Assembly (NCBI GenBank): GCA_959023295.1
Contig: CAUFBM010000023.1
Span: forward strand, 1-27,004
Source of the DNA: an uncultured Collinsella sp.
Lineage (GTDB): Bacteria > Actinomycetota > Coriobacteriia > Coriobacteriales > Coriobacteriaceae
Direction of reading: 5' to 3'
Length of the DNA: 27,004 nt
The translations under genes and the position numbers were made by a program. Under the pieces are notes generated by a model. The model ran no database searches. It was given only the letters and a program-made list of their open reading frames with translations, and had not been told where the DNA came from. Numbering within the stretch: position 1 is the stretch's first letter; every line of letters begins with the position of its first letter. Shown piece by piece: positions 6,814-14,828 of this stretch.

Positions 6814-7857
6814 CTAGTTAAGGCGCTCCACAAAGAAATCTGCCATGGAGAGGAACAGTTCGCGTGCATGCGGGTCGAGCGGAACGTCCTCGATGGCGGC
6901 CTTGGCTTTGGCGGTCAGGTCCAGCGCGTAGGCGTGGGCGAAATCGATCGAGCCGGTCTGCTGGAAGATCTCCACGGCACGTGCGAGTTGCGCGGGGTCC
7001 TCGGTGCCCGAGGAGAGAATTGCTTCAACCTCGTCGTGATAACGCTCGTCAGACAGGGCATGCACGGCGATGAGGGTGCGCTTGCCCTCGGTGATATCGG
7101 TGCGGAAGTCCTTGTTGGCGGCCTCCTTGGTACCGATCAAGTTGAGCAGATCATCTTGGATCTGGAAGGCAAGGCCTGTGTGCAGGCCAAAGGCGCGCAG
7201 CGCCTCAATTTGCTCCTCGCTGCCGCCGCCAATGATGGCTCCGGTGGCAAGCGGCGTGGCTCCGCTGTAGTACGCGGTCTTGTGCGTCGCCATGTCCAGG
7301 TAGTCATCAACCGAGATATCAAAGCGCCCGTCACGGACCCAACCCAGGTCGAGCGCTTGACCCTCGATGGTGCGGACGATCATCTCGGTGAGCTCGTGGA
7401 GTACGCGCAGCTTTACGCCTGACTCAAGCGTGGGATCGTCGAGAACCGTCTTGGTGACCATGGTAAGTGCCAGGTCGCCGCAGTTGATGGCAAGGCCCGT
7501 GCCTTCGGTGAGGTGCATGCAGGGCTTGCCGCGGCGCAACTGGCCGTTGTCGGCGATGTCGTCATGGATAAGCGCACCCGACTGAAAATGCTCGATGGCC
7601 GCCGCGGCGCTGCGGGCGCTCTCAAAGCTGCCGCCCACTGCGGTGGCGGCGAGCATGCAGATGAGTGGGCGGTGGCGCTTGCCGGCATTGGCGGTAAATG
7701 CCGAAAGCGGGGCGTACAGATAGCGCTCGATATCGGCAGAGGTCGCCTGTCCGTCAAAGAACGTGGCCAGATAGTCGTTGATCTGGTCAAAGTGCTGGGC
7801 TAAAAAGCTGGTAAACGGACTGGACACAGGCTCTCGCATTCTTTCTGAAGGTCGCAT
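6814..7857 (-). CDS. Trans-isoprenyl (polyprenyl) diphosphate synthase
   Basis: The enzyme joins isopentenyl diphosphate units to an allylic diphosphate, making the chain for quinones or undecaprenyl-type carriers. From the ATG at 7857 it has 347 residues. The first Asp-rich motif is HDDIAD (Asp about 99, 100 and 103), and the second is QIQDDLLN (Asp 235-236). It also has the typical early GKRHRP (isopentenyl diphosphate binding) and KTA segments. The second motif is DDLLN rather than DDxxD, as in some short-chain and medium-chain enzymes. An in-frame TTG at 7947 would add 30 poorly conserved residues. I prefer 7857 because a -10 box ends six bases before it, suggesting a leaderless mRNA; ATG 7839 is another option. 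The upstream PTS gene ends 99 bases away on the same strand. Chain length cannot be told from sequence. Confidence 0.85.
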   Translation of the reverse strand: MRPSERMREPVSSPFTSFLAQHFDQINDYLATFFDGQATSADIERYLYAPLSAFTANAGKRHRPLICMLAATAVGGSFESARSAAAAIEHFQSGALIHDDIADNGQLRRGKPCMHLTEGTGLAINCGDLALTMVTKTVLDDPTLESGVKLRVLHELTEMIVRTIEGQALDLGWVRDGRFDISVDDYLDMATHKTAYYSGATPLATGAIIGGGSEEQIEALRAFGLHTGLAFQIQDDLLNLIGTKEAANKDFRTDITEGKRTLIAVHALSDERYHDEVEAILSSGTEDPAQLARAVEIFQQTGSIDFAHAYALDLTAKAKAAIEDVPLDPHARELFLSMADFFVERLN

Positions 7858-7863
7858 CGGTGC

Positions 7864-7869
7864 ATTATG
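7864..7869 (-). promoter_or_regulatory. Candidate -10 box for a leaderless polyprenyl synthase transcript
   Basis: CATAAT on the minus strand ends six bases before the ATG at 7857, the distance expected if transcription begins at or next to the start codon. No Shine-Dalgarno sequence is visible there. No good -35 box is seen. Confidence 0.35.
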
Positions 7870-7956
7870 CAGACAACATATTGCCACATTAGGGCGTCGA
7901 GCGCGGCGGTTGAAGAAGATTGAGTCTTGCGGCTGCAAACGCGGCAAGGGGCTCGG

Positions 7957-10410
7957 CTAGATAAGCCCAAAGTGTTCGAGCGCGGTGGCGACGCCGTCGT
8001 GGTCGAAGCTGTCAGTTACGTAGTCGGCCTTTTCCTTGAGGAAGTCCGGCGCGTTGCCCATGGCGATGCCAACATCGACCGTTTCCATAAGGGCGACGTC
8101 GTTGCTCGCATCGCCGATGCCGTACACGGTGCCGTGGTTTGGCCCCAGGGCGCCAAGCACGGCCTGGATGCCGGTTCGCTTGGTGCACTCGCGGGGCGAG
8201 ATTTCGGTCACCTCGAGCTCAAGTTCGTTAAAGCAGAGCAGCGGCTCGATCTCTTTATCTTGGGCGATGCGGTCGGCAAGCTCCGTAGACATGAGGATCT
8301 TGTAGGCGCTGTAATGCTTGAGCTTTGCGACGGCATCGCCTACGGTACGGGCGTATCCGTACGTCTCGGGGGCGTCCGCGCTCATGCGCACGACGCGATC
8401 AAGACCCTCAAAGCGAATGACCTCACCCGATTGCTCGAGATAGGGGGCGAGGCGCTGTAGCAAACCAGGGTTTATGGCTGCATTTCGCACGATGCGCCCC
8501 TCGAGTTCGGCGTAACCGCCCGCGAGACACACGACGCCCGCCCACGGCAGCTCGAGCAGCTTAGGATGGATGCAGCTGAGGGTGCGCCCCGTGCAGATAA
8601 AGGCCTTGTTGCCGTTGGCGACAAATGTGCGAATTGCCTGTGCAACCGTCTCGTTGGGATAGGGGGAGAGGTCTCGCTCGCCCTCGGGGAGCTCTTGGGC
8701 AAGTTTGGGATCTTGCCAGGCGAGCGTACCGTCGATGTCGAAGAAGCAGACATTGCCATACTTTTTGGCGCCATCGGCAGCATGAGAAGGCGAGGTGGCG
8801 AGTGCAAAACCCGGTTCGAGTCCCATAATCCGATCAAAGTGCTCTTTGACGCGGGGAACCGAGATGCCGATGATTACCTGGGCAGTCTTGCCGGTGACGA
8901 TGAGGCCTTTGGCGCCCGCTGCGACAAAGGCCGCGTTGTCTGCGACGATGGTAGGGTCCACGACTTCGACGCGCAGCCGCGTGGCGCAGTTGGTTGCGCC
9001 CACAATGTTGGAGACGCCGCCCAGAAGCATCACAACCTGCTCGGCGAGCAGGTGATCTTGTGAGGCCTGGCCGCCGGAAGCGCCGGTTTCGGATGAGCAC
9101 TTTTCGTCAACGTCGTCTCCCGTCAAGCGCGAGAGCGCCGTGTTGCTGGCGATGTGGTCCTCGCGTCCCGGGGTTTTAAGGTCAAAGGTCAGAATAAGAC
9201 CTCGAAAACTCAAAAAGAAGATAGCGCTAAAGATGAGTCCGATTCCGAGCGCCAAAAGATAGGAGCCGGCATGCGTCCGCATGAGCGGGATAAAGTTGAA
9301 GGCGGCCATTTCCATAAAGCCGCCCGAGAAGATGCCGACGACGCCAAAGAAGTTCATGGTCATGGCAAGGCAGGAAGATAGGACGGCATAGAGCAAAAAG
9401 AGCCCGGGGTGGGTGAACATAAAGAGAAACTCGAGCGGTTCGGTGACGCCGCAGACCGCCGAGGCGACGATGGCGGGCAGGAGAATGGCCTTGAGGCCAG
9501 CGCGGCGTTCGGGCTTGGCGGTGGTGTAGAACGCCGCGGCGATGGCGGGAAGGCCAAAGAGCTTGACCCAGCCGGTGGCGGTGAAACCAGCCCAGGGTGC
9601 AAGCTCGTTGAGGGGGCGTGTGCTATGGGAGAGAATGGGGAGCAAATTGGTCCACGCGGCGTAGACGCCGTCGTTAATGACCAGGTTGTCGTAGTAGATT
9701 GACATGTAGAGCAGGTGGTGCAGCCCCATGGGCTCGAGTGCTCGCTCCAAAAACACAAAGATGCCTACGCCAAAGGGACCGACGCCCGCAAGCGCGTGGC
9801 GCAGCGTTTCGGTCGCTGCGTATACGAAGGGCACGATGACGGCCGAGATAGCGGCAAGGGCGAACACGGCAAAAAAGCTGATGAGGTAGACCAGCGAGGA
9901 ACCCGAGAAAGTGCCGAGCCAATCGGGAACCTTGGCATCGTAGAAGCGGTCATGGATGGCGACGACGGTTGCCGATACCGCTAGCGGGCCGATAATGCCG
10001 GTGTCGAGCGTTTTGATGCCGTCGATGATGGTGATGCCGCTAGCGGGGGTCAAAGACGCCGGGTACTTAAGTCCAAGGTTGTCTCCGCTCAGCTTGATGA
10101 TCTCGCTCAAAAAGAAGCAATAGGCAAAATAGGCTACGAGTGCCTCGAGGCAGCAACGTGCCGGTTGTTTTTGGGCGAGGCCGATGGGCAGTGCGATGGC
10201 AAACAGGAGCGGAAGTCGTTTAAAGACCGTCCACGAGCCGCGCTGGATGATGGTCCAAAAAACATACCAAGGGGTTCCGTATACGGCGAGGTCGCCGACG
10301 ATGTCCGCAGACGTTGCAAGGGCGGAGACGCCGACCATAAGGCCCGATATGGAAAACAGCATGGCGGGCGCGAACATTGCCCCGCCAAAGCGTTGGATTT
10401 TTTGCAGCAT
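7957..10410 (-). CDS. Fused maltose-type PTS EIICB with C-terminal HAD (Cof-type) phosphatase
   Basis: The 817-residue chain joins three modules. Residues 1 to about 415 are an EIIC of the glucose/maltose family, very similar to Bacillus MalP/GlvC (start MLQKIQRFGGAMFAPAMLF, later GVTEPLEFLFMF, ending with FDLKTPGRE). Residues about 445-540 are EIIB with the phosphocysteine in NCATRLRV (Cys475). Residues about 550-817 are a HAD phosphatase: DIDGT nucleophile motif (Asp558, Asp560), CTGRT, and GDASND (Asp767, Asp771). EIICB imports and phosphorylates an alpha-glucoside; the HAD part could dephosphorylate the incoming sugar phosphate, which is inference. There is no EIIA domain and no 6-phospho-alpha-glucosidase gene nearby. 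The start has GGGAGG six bases upstream. It is divergent from a TreR-like regulator, with shared operators. Confidence 0.85.
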   Translation of the reverse strand: MLQKIQRFGGAMFAPAMLFSISGLMVGVSALATSADIVGDLAVYGTPWYVFWTIIQRGSWTVFKRLPLLFAIALPIGLAQKQPARCCLEALVAYFAYCFFLSEIIKLSGDNLGLKYPASLTPASGITIIDGIKTLDTGIIGPLAVSATVVAIHDRFYDAKVPDWLGTFSGSSLVYLISFFAVFALAAISAVIVPFVYAATETLRHALAGVGPFGVGIFVFLERALEPMGLHHLLYMSIYYDNLVINDGVYAAWTNLLPILSHSTRPLNELAPWAGFTATGWVKLFGLPAIAAAFYTTAKPERRAGLKAILLPAIVASAVCGVTEPLEFLFMFTHPGLFLLYAVLSSCLAMTMNFFGVVGIFSGGFMEMAAFNFIPLMRTHAGSYLLALGIGLIFSAIFFLSFRGLILTFDLKTPGREDHIASNTALSRLTGDDVDEKCSSETGASGGQASQDHLLAEQVVMLLGGVSNIVGATNCATRLRVEVVDPTIVADNAAFVAAGAKGLIVTGKTAQVIIGISVPRVKEHFDRIMGLEPGFALATSPSHAADGAKKYGNVCFFDIDGTLAWQDPKLAQELPEGERDLSPYPNETVAQAIRTFVANGNKAFICTGRTLSCIHPKLLELPWAGVVCLAGGYAELEGRIVRNAAINPGLLQRLAPYLEQSGEVIRFEGLDRVVRMSADAPETYGYARTVGDAVAKLKHYSAYKILMSTELADRIAQDKEIEPLLCFNELELEVTEISPRECTKRTGIQAVLGALGPNHGTVYGIGDASNDVALMETVDVGIAMGNAPDFLKEKADYVTDSFDHDGVATALEHFGLI

Positions 10411-10451
10411 GTTCTGCCTCCCGAATATCGAGGCGCGTTGCGCGTGGTGAA

Positions 10452-10463
10452 ACGTTTAAACAA
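10452..10463. promoter_or_regulatory. Operator-like site 1 (PTS promoter)
   Basis: ACGTTTAAACAA matches 10 of 12 positions of the shared palindrome TTGTTTAAACAA. It lies just downstream of the -10 box of the PTS gene (TACAAT on the minus strand, 10471-10476), where a bound repressor would block transcription. Confidence 0.5.
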
Positions 10464-10470
10464 TGGATTC

Positions 10471-10476
10471 ATTGTA
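10471..10476 (-). promoter_or_regulatory. -10 box of the PTS-HAD gene
   Basis: TACAAT on the minus strand (five of six matches to TATAAT) lies about 60 bases before the start codon. A clear -35 box is not visible, which fits an activator-dependent or weak promoter. Confidence 0.4.
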
Positions 10477-10573
10477 GAGGACCAGACGATTGTCGTACCG
10501 GCAGTTTTGAGCGAAACCGGTTTGGGCACGACAGAAACCGTCAACGGTTAAATCCTGTCGCTTTGCCGATAAT

Positions 10574-10585
10574 CGGTTTAAACAA
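10574..10585. promoter_or_regulatory. Operator-like site 2 (GntR gene promoter)
   Basis: CGGTTTAAACAA matches 10 of 12 positions of TTGTTTAAACAA and overlaps the expected -35 region of the regulator gene. This suggests autoregulation. Confidence 0.5.
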
Positions 10586-10595
10586 CTTTAAGAAA

Positions 10596-10604
10596 TGCTA
10601 TCGT
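10596..10604 (+). promoter_or_regulatory. Extended -10 promoter of the GntR gene
   Basis: TGCTATCGT fits an extended -10 (TG-N-TATNNT) about 33 bases before the start codon of the regulator, with operator site 2 immediately upstream. Confidence 0.35.
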
Positions 10605-10637
10605 GCCTAGCCATACATATTCATTAGAGGTGAAGTC

Positions 10638-11357
10638 ATGCCAAAAGCGATTTACGAAGGAATCTACCGCGAGATCCGTTCGCGCATCATTAATGGGACC
10701 TATGCGTTTCAGGAGATGCTGCCAACCGAAGCCGAGCTGACCGCGGAGTTTGGCTGTACACGCAATACTATCCGCCGCGCCTTGAGCATGCTGGCCGATG
10801 AGATGTTTGTGCAGCCCATACACGGCAAGGGCGTGCGCGTTATTTGGCTCAAGGGCGAAACCGACATGCTGGGCGCACTCGAGGAAGTCGAGTCGTTTGG
10901 CGAATTTGCAAAGCGCAACAATGCCGTTGCATCGACGGACGTTAAGTCCTTTGAACATTTGATTTGCACTGAGCAGCTCTCTCGTCGCCTGGGCTTTAAG
11001 GTGGGCGAGGAGCTGATTCGCGTAGTGCGTGTTCGAAGCCTTAACGGCAGCGCGCGCCAAGTGGACCATGGCTATTTTTTGGCGTCGATCGCCAAGGGTC
11101 TGACCCCAGAGATCGCGACGGATTCTATCTACGCCTATCTGGAGCACAAGTGCGGCGTCAAGGTGATGGCGAGCCGTCGTACGGTGAGTGTCGAGCTCGC
11201 CAACGATGAGGACTGCAGCTACTTGGACCTTGGCAAGTACAATTGCGTCGCCGTTATGGAGAGCCAATCGTACACCTCGGACGGCATCTTGTTCGAGGTC
11301 ACGCACGCCCGTACGCACCCCGAGATCTTCCATTACCGCGTCAATTCCAAGCGATAG
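10638..11357 (+). CDS. GntR-family (HutC/TreR-like) transcriptional regulator
   Basis: The 239-residue protein has an N-terminal winged helix at residues 5-72 (LPTEAELTAEFGCTRNTIRRALSMLADE...GKGVRV). It is followed by a UTRA ligand-binding domain with the typical SIYAYLEHKCGVKVMASRRT segment. The pattern is closest to TreR of Bacillus, the trehalose-6-phosphate-sensing repressor. The effector here is probably a phosphorylated alpha-glucoside, perhaps the product of the divergent PTS gene. TreR-type proteins bind palindromes like TTGTNTANACAA, and five such sites occur in this window ahead of sugar genes. RBS AGAGGTGAAG lies about six bases before the ATG. The assignment to GntR is firm; the exact ligand is inference. 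Confidence 0.85.
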   Translation: MPKAIYEGIYREIRSRIINGTYAFQEMLPTEAELTAEFGCTRNTIRRALSMLADEMFVQPIHGKGVRVIWLKGETDMLGALEEVESFGEFAKRNNAVASTDVKSFEHLICTEQLSRRLGFKVGEELIRVVRVRSLNGSARQVDHGYFLASIAKGLTPEIATDSIYAYLEHKCGVKVMASRRTVSVELANDEDCSYLDLGKYNCVAVMESQSYTSDGILFEVTHARTHPEIFHYRVNSKR

Positions 11358-11398
11358 ACGGTGAGCTCGCAGTCCGGCGAGCCTTATGCCCTCAAAGC

Positions 11399-11447
11399 GA
11401 AAACGCCCGGTCAAACCGACGATGCATCGGCTTGACCGGGCGTTTTC
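11399..11447 (+). terminator. Terminator after the GntR gene
   Basis: GAAAACGCCCGGTCAA (11399-11414) pairs perfectly with 11432-11447 around an inner ACCGA/TCGG stem. The A-rich and T-rich flanks make it usable on both strands. Confidence 0.85.
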
Positions 11448-11468
11448 TCTGCATTCGATAACAAATAA

Positions 11469-11480
11469 TTGTTTATACAA
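11469..11480. promoter_or_regulatory. Operator-like site 3 (sugar ABC operon)
   Basis: TTGTTTATACAA matches 11 of 12 positions of TTGTTTAAACAA and is itself nearly palindromic. It lies 195 bases before the start of the binding-protein gene. Confidence 0.5.
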
Positions 11481-11543
11481 AACTTGTCAAGTATCAAGTT
11501 GAAATTACCGTTCACCGAAGGTTTTCTACCGCTCTAGTAATAC

Positions 11544-11555
11544 TTGTTCAAACAA
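11544..11555. promoter_or_regulatory. Operator-like site 4 (sugar ABC operon)
   Basis: TTGTTCAAACAA matches 11 of 12 positions of the shared palindrome. Its centre is 75 bases from that of site 3, roughly seven helical turns, compatible with cooperative binding or looping. Its TTGTTC half could also serve as a -35 box. Confidence 0.5.
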
Positions 11556-11589
11556 CTAGCCAAATAGCGTATTGTACAAATCAGCAAAA

Positions 11590-11640
11590 GGGGCAAAGTC
11601 CCCGAGCCAATCTCCGAAGGCGGCGGCAAAGGGTGCCGCC
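11590..11640 (+). promoter_or_regulatory. Two GC-rich hairpins in the 5' leader of the ABC operon
   Basis: GGGG/CCCC (11590-11593 and 11600-11603) and GGCGGCA/TGCCGCC (11622-11628 and 11634-11640) form two hairpins ending 23 bases before the start codon. They may stabilise the mRNA or gate the ribosome-binding site. No known riboswitch consensus was recognised. Confidence 0.45.
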
Positions 11641-11663
11641 ACGGTGTGAAAGGGTGGATTGTA

Positions 11664-12980
11664 ATGAAGAACGAAATGAGCAGAAGGCAGTTCCTGGGCT
11701 TTGCTGGTTCCGCGGCTGCGGTTCTTGGTCTGGGTCTCGTGGGCTGCGGTGGCTCCGCCGGCTCTGGCTCCTCTGCTTCTGGTGACGCTGCCGAGGTCTA
11801 CTTCCTTCAATTCAAGCCCGAGGTCGACAAGGAGTGGAAGGAGATCGCCAAGGCGTACAAGGAGGAGAAGGGCATCGAGGTCAAGATCGTGACCGCTGCC
11901 TCCAACACCTACGAGGAGAAGCTCAAGTCCGAGATGTCCAAGAGCTCCGCTCCGACGCTGTTCCAGGTCAACGGCCCCACCGGTCTTAAGAACTGGAAGG
12001 ATTACTGCGCCGACCTGTCCGATACCAAGGTCCGCGGTGAGCTCATTGACGACTCCCTGGCTCTGCAGTCCGACGGCAAGGATGTGTGCATCGACTGGGT
12101 TCAGGAGAGCTTCGGCATCATCTACAACAAGCAGCTGCTCGAGAAGGCTGGCTACAAGGCCGAGGACATCAACTCCTTCGACAAGCTGAAGGCTTGTGCC
12201 GACGACATCCAGGCCCGCAAGGACGAGCTTGGTGTCGAGGGTGCCTTCACTTCCGCCGGCATGGACGACTCCTCCAGCTGGCGCTACACCACCCACCTCG
12301 CCAACATGCCGCTCTACTACGAGTTCGAGAAGGAGCACAACCAGGAGGACGACGAGATCAAGGGCGAGTTCCTCGACAACTACAAGCAGATCTTCGACCT
12401 GTATATCACCGACTCCACCTGCGATCCTTCGCAGCTTGCTTCCAAGACCGGCGACGACGCCACCAACGAGTTCGCAACCGGCAAGGCCGTCTTCTATCAG
12501 AACGGCTCTTGGGCCTACTCTGACCTCATCAAGGCCGGCATGACCGACGATCAGATTGGCATGATGCCCATCTACATCGGTGTCGACGGCGAGGAGAACC
12601 AGGGTCTGTGCTCCGGCGGCGAGAACTACTGGTGCGTTAGCTCCCAGGCTTCCGAGGACGCCCAGAAGGCCACCGAGGACTTCATGTATTGGTGCGTCAC
12701 TTCTGACACCGCCACCAGCATCATCGCTGACAAGATGGGTCTGACCGCCCCGTTCAAGAGCGCCAAGGAAACCACCAACGTCTTCTCGCAGCAGGCCGTT
12801 GCCATGGCCAAGGACGGCAAGAAGACCGTCGCTTGGGACTTCGTCTACATCCCCTCCGAGGAGTGGAAGAAGAACCTCAAGCAGGCTCTGATCGCCTACG
12901 CTGCCGACAACAGCAAGTGGGACGGCGTCAAGAACGCCTTCGTCGATGGCTGGAAGACCGAGAAGGCTGCTTCCGAGTAA
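11664..12980 (+). CDS. Sugar ABC transporter substrate-binding lipoprotein (CUT1 family, Tat-exported)
   Basis: The protein has 438 residues from ATG 11664. AAAGGGTGG six bases upstream supports this start over the in-frame GTG at 11646. Residues 6-13 are a twin-arginine motif (SRRQFLGF), and LVGC at 25-28 is a lipobox, so it is probably exported by Tat and anchored by a lipid on Cys28. A Gly/Ser linker follows, then a family-1 solute-binding fold with typical features such as FGIIYNKQLLEKAGYK and FATGKAVFYQNGSW. It captures a sugar, probably a malto-oligosaccharide or related alpha-glucoside given the gene context, and delivers it to the two permeases encoded next. The operon is preceded by two TreR-like operator sites. 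The ligand is inferred from neighbours only. Confidence 0.88.
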   Translation: MKNEMSRRQFLGFAGSAAAVLGLGLVGCGGSAGSGSSASGDAAEVYFLQFKPEVDKEWKEIAKAYKEEKGIEVKIVTAASNTYEEKLKSEMSKSSAPTLFQVNGPTGLKNWKDYCADLSDTKVRGELIDDSLALQSDGKDVCIDWVQESFGIIYNKQLLEKAGYKAEDINSFDKLKACADDIQARKDELGVEGAFTSAGMDDSSSWRYTTHLANMPLYYEFEKEHNQEDDEIKGEFLDNYKQIFDLYITDSTCDPSQLASKTGDDATNEFATGKAVFYQNGSWAYSDLIKAGMTDDQIGMMPIYIGVDGEENQGLCSGGENYWCVSSQASEDAQKATEDFMYWCVTSDTATSIIADKMGLTAPFKSAKETTNVFSQQAVAMAKDGKKTVAWDFVYIPSEEWKKNLKQALIAYAADNSKWDGVKNAFVDGWKTEKAASE

Positions 12981-13013
12981 GCAGTTGCTGCCCAAGCTAT
13001 CTGATTAGCGACA

Positions 13014-13045
13014 GGGGGCGGGCAGACGTAGGTTTGCCCGCCCCC
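13014..13045 (+). other. Intercistronic hairpin between binding-protein and first permease genes
   Basis: GGGGGCGGGCA (13014-13024) pairs perfectly with 13035-13045. No T-run follows, so it probably does not terminate fully. Such hairpins protect the upstream mRNA and allow more binding protein than permease, as in malE-malF of enteric bacteria. Confidence 0.6.
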
Positions 13046-13067
13046 CGCATATTGAAAGGACCCTTCT

Positions 13068-13922
13068 ATGGGCAAAGCACTCAAGCGCTGGTGGCCGCTC
13101 TTTATGCTGCCCACGTGCCTGGCGTTTATGATCGGGTTCGTGATCCCCTTTATCCAGGGCTTCTATCTCTCGTTCTGCCAGTTTATTACCATTAACAACA
13201 CGCACTTTGTCGGTATCGAGAACTACGTGCGCGCACTGTCCGATCCGCAGTTTGCCACGTCGTTCTTCTTTACCGTGGCGTTTGCCTTCCTGTCGACGGT
13301 GCTCATCAACGTGATCGCCCTCGCCATCGCGCAGGCGCTCACTCGCAAAGCGCTCAAGGGCACCAACATCTTCCGTACGATCTTCTTTATGCCTAACCTG
13401 ATCGGCGGCATCGTGCTGGGCTACATTTGGCAGATTCTGATCAACTGCCTGCTCTCCAACGTGGGCGCCCAGCTCATCGCCCTTAACTCTGCTGCTGGCT
13501 TCTGGGGCCTTATCATCCTGACGCTGTGGCAGCAGGTCGGCTACATGATGATCATCTACATCGCTGGTCTGCAGTCCATTCCGTCCGATTACATCGAGGC
13601 CGCCAAGGTCGACGGTGCCACGGCATGGCAGACGTTTTGGAAGGTTAAGATCCCTAACCTGATGCCGACCATCACCATCTGCCTGTTCCTGTCCATCACC
13701 AACGGCTTTAAGCTGTTCGACCAGAACCTCGCCCTTACTGGCGGCGCTCCCGCGCACTCCACCGAGATGCTCGCCCTGAACATCTACAACACATTCTACT
13801 CGCGCGCCGGCATCGCATGGCAGGGCATTGGCCAGGCCAAGGCAGTCATCTTCTGCATTCTGGTCGTAGCCATCTCCATGATCCAGCTCAAGGCCACGAG
13901 GTCCAAGGAGGTGCAGCAGTAA
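13068..13922 (+). CDS. Sugar ABC transporter permease 1 (MalF/UgpA type)
   Basis: The 284-residue protein has six predicted membrane helices. The first is near residues 9-30 (LFMLPTCLAFMIGFVIPFI). The EAA loop EAAKVDGATAWQTFWKVKIP, which docks onto the ATPase, lies near residue 180. Length and topology match CUT1 permeases without the long MalF periplasmic insert. GAAAGGA precedes the ATG by about seven bases. The stop codon overlaps the next start (TAATG), so the two permeases are translationally coupled and form the membrane heterodimer. Confidence 0.9.
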   Translation: MGKALKRWWPLFMLPTCLAFMIGFVIPFIQGFYLSFCQFITINNTHFVGIENYVRALSDPQFATSFFFTVAFAFLSTVLINVIALAIAQALTRKALKGTNIFRTIFFMPNLIGGIVLGYIWQILINCLLSNVGAQLIALNSAAGFWGLIILTLWQQVGYMMIIYIAGLQSIPSDYIEAAKVDGATAWQTFWKVKIPNLMPTITICLFLSITNGFKLFDQNLALTGGAPAHSTEMLALNIYNTFYSRAGIAWQGIGQAKAVIFCILVVAISMIQLKATRSKEVQQ

Positions 13923-14761
13923 TGAAACGCGATAAGGTTATCAACCGCGCGCTCTCGATCTTCTTTACGATCCTGTCGCTCGCGTGGATCTACCCCGTGT
14001 TCATGATTGCGCTCAATTCCTTTAAGAAAGCGACCGCAATCAGCACCACCACGGCGTTCGATCTGCTCACGCCCGAGACGTTCAACGGCCTTGCAAACTA
14101 CCTGCACGCTCTTAACGAGCAGGGCTTTGCCTCGGCATTTATGTACTCGCTCATCATCACGGTCACGTCGGTCGTGCTGATCTTGGTGTGCTGCTCCATG
14201 TGCGCTTGGTACGTGGTGCGCGTCAACAGCAAGATCTCGAACTTCTTCTATTACCTGTTCGTGTTCTCGATGGTCGTGCCGTTCCAGATGCTCATGTTCA
14301 CGCTGTCCAATTTGGCGGACCGCATTGGCTTTAACACGCCGTTCAACATCTGCTTTATCTATCTGGGCTTTGGCGCGGGCCTGGCGGTCTTTATGTTCGC
14401 CGGCTTTGTAAAGAACATCCCGCTCGAGATCGAGGAGGCGGCCATGATCGACGGCTGCAACCCGGTCCAGGTGTTCTTTAAGATCGTCCTTCCCATTATG
14501 AAGCCCACCTATCTTTCGGTCGGCATTCTCGAGACCATGTGGGTCTGGAACGACTATCTGCTGCCCTACCTTACCCTCGACTCCACCAAGTACAAGACCA
14601 TTCCTATCCTGATCCAGTACTTCCGCGGCGGCTACGGCCACGTCGAGCTCGGCCCCATGATGGCCTGCATCATGATGGTTGTTATCCCCATCGTCATCAT
14701 GTACATCCTCTGCCAGAAGTACATCATCGACGGCGTGGTGGCAGGTGCCGTCAAGGGCTGA
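13922..14761 (+). CDS. Sugar ABC transporter permease 2 (MalG/UgpE type)
   Basis: The 279-residue protein starts at the ATG that overlaps the stop codon of permease 1 by one base; an in-frame upstream extension to 13817 is not needed. It has six helices, the first being LSIFFTILSLAWIYPVFMIALNSF without its last residues, and the EAA motif EEAAMIDGCNPVQVFFKIVLP near residue 177. It pairs with permease 1 to form the translocation path for the sugar bound by the lipoprotein at 11664. The family call is firm; the substrate is inferred from context. Confidence 0.9.
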   Translation: MKRDKVINRALSIFFTILSLAWIYPVFMIALNSFKKATAISTTTAFDLLTPETFNGLANYLHALNEQGFASAFMYSLIITVTSVVLILVCCSMCAWYVVRVNSKISNFFYYLFVFSMVVPFQMLMFTLSNLADRIGFNTPFNICFIYLGFGAGLAVFMFAGFVKNIPLEIEEAAMIDGCNPVQVFFKIVLPIMKPTYLSVGILETMWVWNDYLLPYLTLDSTKYKTIPILIQYFRGGYGHVELGPMMACIMMVVIPIVIMYILCQKYIIDGVVAGAVKG

Positions 14762-14786
14762 TGCCGTAACTGTTTTGCAAGTTTCT

Positions 14787-14810
14787 GCGGCGCCCTCAAC
14801 ATGGCGCCGC
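14787..14810 (+). other. Intercistronic hairpin before the ATPase gene
   Basis: GCGGCGCC and GGCGCCGC form an eight-pair stem with an eight-base loop, 19 bases before the ATPase start codon and without a T-run. Like the hairpin at 13014, it probably tunes mRNA stability or ATPase expression. Confidence 0.5.
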
Positions 14811-14828
14811 ATATCGAAAGGTAAAGAC

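Noticed and set aside
11590..11640. A known riboswitch in the ABC operon leader
   Set aside because: The two hairpins do not match TPP, cobalamin, SAM or cyclic-di-GMP consensus features that I could recognise.
11556..12995. Minus-strand frame of 479 codons opposite the binding-protein gene
   Set aside because: Shadow of the lipoprotein gene; the translation is Leu/Val/Gly-rich without domain features and has no promoter or ribosome-binding site.
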